The position numbers and the translations under genes were made by a program. Source: Cyanoderma ruficeps (lineage: Eukaryota > Chordata > Aves > Passeriformes > Timaliidae). Taken from it: a stretch of 64,000 nucleotides of DNA. The stretch covers positions 881,420 to 945,419 of the forward strand of contig VZDJ01000224.1 of assembly GCA_008694505.1 (NCBI GenBank), in the 5' to 3' direction. Shown in pieces: positions 49,901 to 61,900 of this stretch; positions within the stretch are counted from its first letter, which is position 1; every line of letters begins with the position of its first letter. The notes below the pieces were generated by a model. That model made no database searches, was not told where the DNA came from, and worked only from the letters and a program-made list of their open reading frames with translations.

Positions 49901-52900
49901 GAGCAGGGATGTCTGCACTCAAGGCCTGGGGCTGCTCTTCTGCCTTGTAGGTGCTGGTAAGAAAAACGATCTGTTAAATGATCAGGGCAAAGAACAAGGA
50001 AGGCTGCTGGGAATTAGCCTCAGACCTGGCTTCTGGCATCCCTTAACATCCCCTGACATCCTCCTCTTCCAGCTGCCTGCTATCAGGTCATCTGTTCCAA
50101 TGCTGAGTTTGAATTTTGGAAGTTCCAGTATGCCTCTCACAAAATGAGGTTGTAGTTCTGTGTTTTGGCTTAAGCCATCCTAGGAAGAGATTAAACATCC
50201 TTAAAAAAAATAAAATTAGGGAACTGAATAAAACATGCACATTACTTCAGGTTTTTTTAGAAAAAAGGAGGTGCACAGTCCTCCACTTTTTTTTTTCCCC
50301 CAAGTGAATTAGTTGAAGAACTAATGAATATTCTGTAGCTATCTATGGCACTGGACATTCATCTCTGATGACTAACTGCAGTGGTGCTCCATGTCTCCTG
50401 CAAAAGGAATGCTTTGCATCTGCAGTAACCATGGATGTGATGTTTCACCAGTTCCTGACCCGTTTTGGGGCTGTTGATGTCCCCTAACGATGGATGCCAG
50501 GGGCAGGTGACATATCTGTGTGCCTTCCACCTCAGGCTTGGAGCTGGGAAGCAGCTTGATGCAGGTTGTGGGTGCCTTTAAACCTTGTCGGGACTGATGG
50601 GTGCTGCAGTACCCTGTGGAATCAGTGTCTTAATTACAGGCTGGCTGTGGAGGATTAACAACATTTGCATTGAAATGTGAAACTTTCTGGAAAGCTTTTG
50701 ATGCAAAACCTGCCACTGCCTTAAAACACCCAGGAGTTGAAATTCAGAGCTGCCAGCCAGCACCGCTGAAAGAAAATGCAAATATTCCCCTTGTTGCTCA
50801 GGAAGAGCTGCTGGTTTTGTGCCTGGTGAAATTGCATGGTGTAAAAGCTCGGGGTCAACCTCTGCCTCCCAAAATGTTTCATTTATTCTCTTGGTTCAGG
50901 TGTTCAAATCTCAGCTTGCCCTGGGTTTGGCTGGTGGGACCAGGCAGGGAGGCTTGAATTGTCCCTGGGTGTCCCCTGCCCCAGGCTGACCCTTGCCCTC
51001 AGCTCACATTCCAGTTCCCCCTTTGCCTGAAATAGTTGTAATTCACTTTTGTCTAGGGCAGAAGCAGCAGTGGGGTCAGTATTTTTGGTCTTGATTTGTG
51101 CTAAACAGGCATGGCCATCAGGGTCTTAATCAGCTTAATTATTGGGCTGATTATTCTATTGTCTCCAGATCCCAATGTTTCCTCCTGTTTTTCCTGTGCT
51201 AAGGTCAGGAATTCTTACATCACCCCTCATGTCCAATCTCTTCTCTTTGCCCCCAGTGGTGAGATTTCCTCCAGCCTGATGAACTTTTTGAAGTGAAACC
51301 TTTTGTGTTTCCACCATTTTTAAATCTGCTGCAAAGGCCCAGCCTGTTGGAATCGTGAGCCAGTATGGAACTAAGCCAATCCAAGGCAGTGTAAGACAAT
51401 TTACTGGTTTTACAGGAAAACCAGTGTGCTGAAAGGCAAATGTAAAGCCCAGGCATGCTTTGTTCCAGCAGCAAGGCTTGGACACAACAGGGATGATATT
51501 TGCCAGTACAGCAGCTCCATCCACCTCTGTGTGTGTTTCTGGGAGCTTCTCAAGTGTGTGAACTCAATATTTGTGAGTCAGAAGCTTCTTTGATTCTTGT
51601 GTGAGTGATTCGTGCTCTGACGGATGTTTTGGTTATGTAACAACCTTGTGATCATTGGCGTTTTGGGGACATTTTTGTTTTTCAGGAACAGAAATGTCCG
51701 GCCGCAGTGTCCTTACTAAATCCAGTCCTTCATTATGTTCTTTTCCGCTTTACGTCGCATCTTCCAGCACTTCTGAAGCTTTTATTTGAAAAAAAAGTCT
51801 TTAAATCTCTCTCTCCAGCCTGGAGCAGCTTCACTGCTCTGTCCCACAGACCCGAGCCAGCCTTGCTTGAGGACCTTATGTTGCTTTGGGGTTTGTGTTA
51901 GGATGCAGGAATATGGAAAGATTGAATTGATTCAATGCTTTCTGGGGTTTTGCCTTTTGTATTGTGACTCAGAGTAGCCTTGTCCAGTTGTTTGCCTGCT
52001 GTGGGCAGATGTGTTGCTGCATTTGGCCGTTCTGTTTATCATGTCAGTGTTGGATTTTAATGTTTGTCAAAACAACATTGATATTTGGAGGGGCTGTGAT
52101 GCTGCAGATCCATCAGACACTGTTGTGAAATTCAAGTTTATACCATAAGCTCCTTTTGGTACGTGTTTGGATTTGTAACTTTGGGATTTGTACAAAAACA
52201 CGGGCTGGAGAGTGGCGTGAAGCAACAGGCCCTGGTCCCCATCCAAATGAATTTCTCAGAGACCATATTAAGCCAGAAAATGTGTTTGCCTTTATCACTG
52301 GCGAGCAGTTGCAGGATGGTTTGAAATAAATTCAGCCAGTCTCCATGCTGTGTGGAAGGCTGCTGGGGGAGAATGGAGCACGGCAACTCTGGATTCGAGT
52401 GCTCAAATGTGCCGTGAACAACTGGCTGGTGCAGTTTAGCTTTGAATTAATAAATGGAGCATTATGTTTTCCAGGCCTCTGGTGTTTGTTATGCTGAGTT
52501 CATACAGGCTGATGTCTTTTGGAGACACGGAATATATTGAGCGGTGAAATATGAGCCGTGTGCTCCATGGGATGGCAGTGGGAGAACAGGAGCCGAAGCG
52601 TCATAAACTGAGCCAGAAGTGGTTTATGGGCTGTCACCAACCTAGAAATGAGATTCATGGCCCACATCCACATTTTTCAGGTCTGTACCTGTATTAAGGA
52701 GTCAGCAGGTATTATCCCTGATCCCACTCTTGCTCCATCCCTTTCAGACATGCTGGTGGATGCTGCAGTCCTGCCAGCATTCTTCTGCTCCGGGATATAT
52801 CCCAGCTGAGTCTGAGCAGCCTCCCTTCTTCCTTCAGGGGTGCAGTATCAGTCAGTAATGTGAGGTTTGCTGTGGTACTGGTGCAGAATGGAAGTGTCAC

Positions 52901-55900
52901 TCATTCTGTGCTGCCCCAACATCATCTGTAAACCTCACATGCCCATAGTTCTCCCCTGGAGTTCAGAGCTGACCTGCTAGGCTGTGGTGGGGCTGCTCAC
53001 ATCATCACTGGAGGTTTTGTTGTGCTCAGGGGCTGCTCACATCATCACTGAGAGATTTGCTGTGCTCAAAGGGGTTTGAAACTGTAGAAGCAGCTTGTTT
53101 GGGTTTGTTTTTTTTTTAATATATTTTGAAACCAAATCTGCCCCATCCCCCAGCTGTTAAAACTTGGAAATAATGAAGTCTTAACTCCTGACACTCTCCT
53201 GGAATTGCAGAAATTTAAAAGAGTGATAACCTTTCCACCCAACTTTGTAAGTAGCTTTCGAGACTGAGATCTGCTGCTGGAGCAGCTCTTGTCTGCTGAG
53301 CCTGAGCCCCGGGCGGGTTTGTACAATAGGTTATGAACCCTCAGTAATAAGGATTTATAATGGGAATCCTGCTATATTCTTAATTATACTCCTGCTGCAG
53401 GGTGTCATTATAGTGCACTAATGCCCTCCATATGGCAGATAGCGTGTGCTTGGTTCTGTGTGGTTTTATTTAATTACAGACCTTTATTTGAGTAACTTCG
53501 CTGCTCAGAGTCTGAGGCCTGTGCAGGTGCACTGCAGGTTCTTTTCCTGGTGCTCAGGAATCACTGGTGATGTTTAAGCTGCCAGTTTGGGAAGGGGTGA
53601 CAAAGGAAGCAGAAGACATTGACCCACAACCTGGCACAGGTTGTCCAGAGAAGCTGTGGCTGCCCCACCTCTGGAATTGTCCAAGGCCAGGCTGGACAGG
53701 GCTGGGAGCAACCTGGGATGGTGCAAGGTACCTCTGCCCATGGCAGTGAGTGGGACTGGATGAGCTTTAAGGTTCTTTCCAACTCAAACTGTTTGAGGAT
53801 TCTGTGATTTCAGTTCTCTCAGGGTGACCTTGCTGTGTCCTTGGCAGTCTCTGGTGCTGCGTGCAGAGACTGAGAACAAACTTTTGCATTTGCATTGATG
53901 GTGACTGTAAGGTGAGGTTTTATGAAGCCCCTTTCAGAAAGCTCCAGGAGCATCAAGGTGCCTCCAAGACTGGGTGAGTGTCACCCTGACAGAGTGATGG
54001 TCAATCTGCTGCTGTCCAAATAAGGCTCCTCCCCTGTGTGTGGGCAGACAAGCCCCTGTTGTGTGAAGCTCTTTATTCTGGGGGCTAAAGCACTGGGGCT
54101 GGTTTAGTGGCCCTCAGTCTCTCTCAATGGATTTGTTGGCTTCAAACTTCAGCAATGGCTTGGGGAGGAAAAGCTGGAGAGATCAGAATGGACACCATGG
54201 CTTGGCATGCATCAGGACAGGGTGTGGAATGGGCCTGGCTGTGGAGCAGAGCCTCTGTGGGGCACTGTGTGCCCTCAGGCACAGGGGGGTCTCTGCCCCC
54301 TACACAGGGGTGGGACCTGTCCATCTCTGGGTCCCTGCTGCTCCTGAGATCAGAGAAGAGGAGCCATCCTGCATCCTGCCTGTGTAGAGAAGCCATTGGC
54401 TGCTCCTGCCATGAGCACTGTGAGGTGGGGAATTACTGTGCAGGACTCTGGTGTGGAAATGTCTCCTGTCCTGCAGCAAGACAGACCTCAGCATGCCACG
54501 ATGCTGGTTTGGCCTTGCTGGCCTTCTGCAAACAGTTGCCTCTTCCTCTGTTAGCAAGAACTCTGCTCGGGATAGTTTGTTTTGAGTCAGGTTCTGTTTT
54601 GGAGTCACTGGCCAGTTGCTATGTTCCCATGGCCGCCTGCCTGGAAGAGCTCGCCCCAGCCCCAGCCCCAGCCGGACTCTCGGCCACACCCAGCTCCTTT
54701 TTCCAGGGCATTTGTATCTTTCACCAAATGTAGGCAAACATGAAAAGAGATCCAAGAGCTCCAATCCTGGTAACTGCTCCAGAGCTCCTTCCAGCCACAT
54801 TCCTGCTATGGGGTTAATGAGAGACACTGTCCCGTCCTTGCAGCCTTTCCTTCTCCCAGAGTACTTCAGCTGTGCAGGAGTTTCTCCTTCTCTGGTGGGG
54901 TTTGAGGACTCATTGGCTCCCCCTCACTGTCCCAGCATGGAGCCAGCTGCCCCTCTGCATTCGGGATAACAGATACGGTTGTATTCATTTAGAAGGCGGA
55001 AGCATTTTGTGGTTTAATTTCCGTGGCTGTAAAACAAATAAACCATAAAATCCCCACCCCAAACCGACCCCACAGCACAACCAGAGATGGGCACTTGGTG
55101 CTTCAGTGGAAAAATACAGGTTAAGCCAAAACAAATCGGAACTGAGTGTTCAGGCTACAACTAAGTCTGATCTGCAGCGCTATATTTAAACATGGTATTT
55201 TTGTATTTTAATAATTAACCAGTGGGAAAGAACAGCCTAAAAAACTGTAGCGTAGGCTGTTTTCAAGGTATCTTCTCTTCAGCCCCATGCCCACGCTGGA
55301 GTGCAGCTGAGGGAAGGCTGCAGAGGATGTGGATACTCTAACGCAGTGGTTCCCTCTCCAGGCTTGTGCTTCCCCTCATTCTTCTCTTTGCAGCCTCCTG
55401 ACAGTTAAATCAAGCTGGTCGGCCATAAACCCATGTTTGAGGTGGTGTGTGAGTCTGTTTGAGGTGTTTGCTTTTCGTGGAGAGCCGAGGGCAGGGCAGG
55501 ATTTCCCTCTGCATTAATGGTAATAGCTGGGACTGTGCGTAACTGTGACCAGCACTTGGCAAAGGAGAACTGGGAAAGGTAATCCTCTGCCACGTGATTG
55601 TTTAATTTTCATTCAGTTTTATATAGCACAAGGCAATTCCCTGCTTTTGAGGAAAAGGTCGTGGGTGTTTCAGTGCTTCAGAGGCACCTGCAAGTCCTCA
55701 AGGCAGTGTTGGGATTGCAGAGCTGGCAGTGCTGGGGGCTGAGCCTGGACAGCATCAAGTCTCTCTCCAATTAGGAGAGGGCAGCACGAAGGAAACAAAG
55801 GAACTTGGCCTCAGAGTTAATTTGCAATTTGAATCCAGCCAGAGATTCCCAGACGAGGTACCAGGGCAGCTTCAGCTCAGAGATGTACCTTGTCCTGAAG

Positions 55901-58900
55901 CTGATGGGCACCAATCTGCAAAGTTTAATGGCCTTAAACTTCTGGAGCTTGAACTGAATTGACCTCAAGACCCAAACTGTGCAGGAATTGCTCAGGGTTG
56001 CGGCAGTGTCCCAAAAATCCTCTGCAGCTTGGGCTCAGTGCCTGCCCATGGAAGGGAGTAGAACAGTCAGTGCCAGGGCCCTTGGTGTTGCCTGGGAAAG
56101 GGGCTGGTTCTGCATCATCCCTGTATTTCCCTCCAGTCCTGCATGGCCATAATGGGAATTTCACAGTGTGAAATTCAAAGGTTTTGCTGGAGAGCATTTG
56201 CTGCTTTGGGGGTCAAAACCATCTGCCTTGGTGGTTCTTGTTGGGATAAATCCAGCAAGCCTCAGGTGTCTCCCAGCAGTTCCAGCAAAGGTCACATTCA
56301 TGTCCTGGCTCTATCCAGGGGCTAAGGAGCAAAGAATGCATTTGCCTTAGGATGCATGTGTCCACTGACTCCAAACCCCTCCTAACTGGAATTTCTTTTT
56401 AGATCATACTTCCCTTTTCTGCTGTATGTGTTAGGATTCTGATTGTTTTCCCAGGCTGATTTTCAAATCTCCCAGTTAACTGTATTTCAAGCCCAGTAGA
56501 GGTGCTCATCCTCATGGTTTTCCAAGGGCAGAGGATCTACATCCTTAATAGCTCTGTTACAGCTCACAGGACTGCCTGGTCCCGGGTGAGATTTGACATT
56601 GCAAGTGGCATTGCCCACTGCTCCCTGCAGGAGGGACTTCCTGGAGATCTGCCTTGGCAGGAGACTTTAAGGGTTTTTTCTGTTTCACCAAAACTTGTCT
56701 GTGGTGGAGTTCAGCTCCAAGCTGCCCCTGAGGGTGCACAGCAGTCAGATCCAGCCTCTTAAAACATCCCCAGGAGCTCCTCACACCAGTGGGGTGGCTG
56801 GGGACTTGTGCAGCTGCACCAAACACGGCATCACACTGGGAGCCAGGCAGGGCAGAGGCAGCCAGGGGTGAAGTCCGGGGAAACTTGGACTCCTTCCCCA
56901 AATATGTCCTTAAATGACCAGGAGAAGAAAAAGTTGAGTAGGAGTTGAGGTTTATTCCCCCACTCTGTGGCCAGTCACTTTGCATTCAGCAGCAGCCACT
57001 CAGAAGTGCCTCGCAGGGGTGTTTGCTTGGGAGATTTCCTTTTGGGAGTCTTACTGGAGGCACTTTTTTTTTTTTTNNNNNNNNNNNNNNTTTTTTTTTT
57101 TTTTATTTTCTGCTCAGTTATAGACTGGTGAGCAACCAGCCCTGAGCCTCTCGGGTATGTTGCTCTTTGGGAAACAGTGGAGTTCAGTGCTGAGTATTGA
57201 AGTGTCTGAACTGACCAGCTGAGCTGCAGTTTGTCAGGTCTTTCCTCTTACAAACTAACCTGGGAATTGTCAGTTTTCCCTCTGCACCACTCTGTACTGG
57301 AAACCTCAGTTTACAAATTCTGCTCAAGAATTGCTTGAAAACTTTCCCTTCTCATTTAAGGAAGTCTCCTTTAGGTTCCTAGGGAATTGCAACCTGCATT
57401 AATTTATTCTTTTGTGTGTGTGGCAAATGCAGCCATTTCTGTGCAGCTCTTAAGTGGACTCAGACCCATTCCAGCAGAGTTTGTACCTTTTCTTCCTCAT
57501 TGCCTGAGGTTTGCCTGGAGCTGTAGACTGTGAATAGCTTCCTCAGAGATGGAGCTGTCTCCTGCTCCCTCTCCCGGGTCCTTCAGGCATTTGCCCCGTG
57601 CTGCTGCCATCCCAAACGATCTTTGGAAGCACCTGCTTTGGTGGAGCACAGCTCCATGCATAGGATTGGGAAATGTGGCGGTTTAAAAAAAAATAAATCA
57701 AGCCAAAACAAAAATGCCCAACAAAACAGAGTGTGGGGAAGCCAAGCTCCCAGTCTGCTTGCCGGGAAGGAGTGGGTGACAGCGTGGGTGACAGCGTGGG
57801 TGACAGCATTGCTGCAGCTTCACTGCTGGAGTAGGGGGCTGTGTGCACCTACAGGTGAGTGAGGAGCTTGGGGCTCCTTCCTTACCCCCAGGCTGTGCTC
57901 CAGAGGAGTCGTTTTGTTGAAGCTTTTTATTTCCAGGTACTGGCAAGTTGTGAAAGTGAAGGCTCTGCAAAGCCTCAGCCTCTACATACCCCTTCTGAGC
58001 CACCCATCCCAACAAAGACCTACCCAGGGAAGATGTTCAGAGTACCTCTTCTGGTTCAGAGATACCTTAACATCCTCTCCTGGATTTCTTCAGCTGTCAC
58101 GTGGGAGGTGAAATCCTGGGCTGCTTTTACCTTTTCCTGAGGCTTTATGAATAATGCAACACATGCTTTTTTTTTATTTCCAGATTGAAAAGATCATGAG
58201 TTCCATCGGAGAAGGCATTGACTTTTCCCAGGAGCAGCACAGGATCTCAGGTAGTGTACCCAGCATGTGTCTGTCTGTCCTGGCTGTGCTCTGCACACAA
58301 ACAAGGTGCTGGCTCCTGTGTGTGGATGTCTTTAACCTGCTTTGGCTCTGGGAGGGAGAGGAATGCTCTGGCACAGGAGGGGCAGACCTGGGTTACCACA
58401 TGATGCTCAATGCTGCTGCCAGCAATTTTAATTCTACACTCCTTGAGAAGATTCCTTTAATTTTACAGAATGCAGCTGCAGGATTTTCCTCCCAGCTCTT
58501 TCCATGAGAGCAGCAGCTGTGCTGAGCGGGGCTGGATGGTGCCAGTGGTGGGTCAGTGTGGGTGCCATGGTGGCTGAGCCCTTTGCATGTGGTTAATGTG
58601 TCAGGTGCCTCAGGGAGGGTGATCCTGGGCATTTCTAAGTGCACCTGCAGGTATCGATACCCACTGAGCAAGGCTCTGGGAGGACACTTAAAATGTGTGA
58701 ATTCCCTTCTCTGCCTTTGAATCATGGGCAAAAGCAGAACTCCAGCTTGCTGGAGAGCTGCCACCACGAGGGATTCTGTCCTTTTAAATCCTTCACCTCC
58801 AGACTGCTGCAGCAGAACAGCTCTGACTCCGGGTGGGCAGCAGCTCCTCCTGATGAGATGCTAATGCAGATCCACACACGCAGCTCACACGGGCTGTGAC

Positions 58901-61900
58901 ACAGCTCACCTCATATCCATTTGTCACTCAGGTTTTAGCTTAGGTGAGGAGGAACCCATTGTTCCCAGTGGGAGTTTAGCCTGATTCAGGCTCTGCATTC
59001 CAGGGTCAGGTGGGTTTGCAGAGGAGTTGAAACTGAGTGGGTTTGTGCTCCCTGCTCTGACAGCCCTCCCTGCACCGGTCCGGGCTGTGATGGATCAATA
59101 GTGCCAGGGAAAGGTCTGACATGGAGGGGAGAGGAAGAGCCAGTGCTCCTGCAGAGCTGCAGCTGTGCAGGGAGCCCTCAGCAAGATGGAGCAGGTGGGC
59201 ACAGGGCTGCTGTGTCCTGGAGCTGGGGGTTTTCCTATGGGCTGTGCTCTGTCACACTCGGTTTGGGATCCCTTTTGTGCAGATCTTTTGCTGGGCACGT
59301 TCCCTGTTTGTCCCTCCTTTCCCTGGAGCAGGCAGAGCTCTGCCAGCCCCTCGCTGGGAGCTCCCACACATTTGGCTTTTCCTCCACAGGGCTTTGTGGG
59401 ACTGTTGTTGTACTTCAGGTCATGGTGAATGTGCAGGGAACTGCAGGGAGCTCCCCAAATGCTCTCTCATCGTTAAAATGAATGAGGTTTGAGGATACTG
59501 GGGCTTGTGACTAGCTTGGGGTCTGGAAAGGTGAAATGCCTTGTTGGTAGTTCCTGTGGGGCTAAGTGTGTTTGGAGCTATTTGTATGAGCAGTTACTCT
59601 GTACAACTGCCTTGTGTCTGGGTAAGGGCTGGCAAGGCCTTCTTGGAGCTTGGGCAGTCAAGGAACACCATCATTTTAGGGACACCAAACTCCACCTGCC
59701 CTTTTTCTTATGGGAGTTTGGCCTTGGAACAGATGTTTGTGTCTCTCTGCACCAAATATCCATGAGCAGGTGGGGTACTGTTGGTCCAGCGCAGCCCATG
59801 CACCGATTTAATTCTCCAGACAAATGCAAACTTCACACTAAAGATTGTTACTGAAACAATAACACCTGAAAGCCCCTCCTGAACCCCCTGGCAGCCTCTT
59901 CCTCTCTGTGCTGTGGGGCTTGAGAAGAGCCTTGCAGGAGGCACCGCAGCTTTGGGAATGCATTCATCATTCCAGCTCTGCCCACTGGTTCCCTCTCTGC
60001 CAGCTGCAGGCCTCTCAAAGGCAGGATTCCCAGAATGTGGAGCATTAGGGGGAAGGATGGAGCTGAGAAACAGGAGTTTGTTTCAGTCAGAAGTTGTAAT
60101 CAGGATCTTGCCAGGGGGCACAAGTACTGCTGTTCTTCTGTTCTTGTATCATACTTGTAACACACAAATATCAGATGTATTTGGGGCATCCTAGTTTTCA
60201 GCCTGGGATGTTTTAGGCATCTGCTCTTCTCTTTTTAAAGGAAACCCCTCCATTCCCTCCCTCCAAATACTTCCCTCTTCTCATTTTGTCATGACTTGAA
60301 AGGGTTTGGTAAACAGAAAACCTGCACTTGGTGTCACTGTGGGTTTCCCTTTTAAAAGCAGAAATGTATTTACAGGTGCATGCAAGCCTGAATAGAGTAA
60401 GTAATTTTTAAAATTAAATTCAGCAGCTCAGGAGGAGCTGCTGTGGTTTCATTCCCCCTGCCAATACCCCGACAGCTCCCAGGAATGCTGTGGTAGGCAG
60501 CAGGCACTTCCTCACCTCTCTCTTGATAAATTAATTCTGAGCCAGCCACAAATCACTTGGATCTGTCGAAGCAGACCTGTGACATCATTTTTTAAAACCC
60601 CCAAGCCGTGTTGTCCATCATCGAGTAAATATTGAGGAGTCAGTGATTTCCACTGGAGAGTTACGGAGCCGCTGCCTCCCTCCCGGCGGGTGGGAGCACT
60701 GGGAGGGGGGAGAGGATGAGGAGAAGGGAGGGACAGCGTGGAGCGTGGGGCTCGCGGCTCAGACAAAGCCGCCGCCGCAGCCGCCGGCGGAGCGCAGGGA
60801 CCGGCGGGGGAAAGGATGGAGGGGAGGATGGAGAGCTGGCCAGAGGGAGCTCCTGGCACACAGTCCAGGCTTAGCTGCTGCCCCGGAGCATGGGCTGGCT
60901 CAGGGGAGGGAGGCAGAAGCCTTTTGTGATCTCGGCGTTGCCGCGTGTGCTGCAAGGACCGGCCGGAGCTCCCAAATACCGGCACAGGAGCAACCCCCGG
61001 GACCCGCCAGCAGGAATTACCCCAGGAATCTGCAGATGACACCGTGAGCTCTGTGTGTGCAGCCATTGCAGCACAGTGGGGAGGGATGGCTGGAAGGTAC
61101 CAAACTGCTTCTGCTGACCTGAAGGTTCAAAGGAAGCAAACAGGAGTCTCCTGATGATCTTTTTCTTTGCATCCCTGCTGGAAACAGACACGCCAAGGAG
61201 CCTGAAAATCTGCCCGTCTTGCATAGCAAATTTCCTGATGAAAAGGAGATCTCTGAACTTTTTTTTGGTCATACTTAAGGTCTTGAGCTTTATTAGAGGA
61301 GAGTAACAAGTCACTGGACTCATCCCAGGGGTGAGGGAAGGGAGAGCTCATCTGCCAGGGCTTCCATAGGTATCGGGAGGAATCTCCTTTATCAGAGGCT
61401 GAAGGGGAGGTGCCAGGGCATGGCTCGGGCTTGAGCTGCTGCAGGAAGAGCAGAGGAGAGAGTGTGCTTGCATTTGCTTTTCTCCTTTTGCCGTGGCTCA
61501 GAAGCAGGGAACTGAAATGCTCCTTCCTGCAGAGCTGCTCCCTGTCTGAGCGAGGGGCTCGGTGCGGCGGCTGCGCTCGGCTGAAGAAAATGAAGCAAGG
61601 GCAAATCCAGGTGCATGCCCAACACCTGGCAGGACCAGCAGTGTTGGGTGAGAACTGTCCTGGTAGTGCTGTCACAGGTGGGGCTGGGCTCTCTGGGGCC
61701 AGTGTGCTGGAATGCCAAGTGACTGGATTGCTGGTAGAATGACAGAGCCAGGGCTGTGGGACATGTGCCTGGGGTCCCCATAACACAGTAACAGCAAGAC
61801 GAAGCCCCTGCCATGGTTTGCCTCTCTCAGGACTGCTGGGGAGGAAGAGCACAAGCCCTTCCTCTCCGCTGCTGCAGTCTGTGCTTCCTTTGTCTTGCGT

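Larger units (their letters stand above)
47278..58183 (+). other. ANKS1A intron 12 (10.9 kb)
   Basis: Holds a 40-bp duplication (52989-53068), a CR1 fragment (53631-53812), a poly-T run with a 14-N gap (57064-57104) and a 12-bp triplicate (57772-57807). No coding exon or RNA gene is recognised. Confidence 0.65.

Noticed and set aside
57772..57807. CRISPR-like or satellite array
   Set aside because: Only three 12-bp copies without spacers, in a vertebrate intron.
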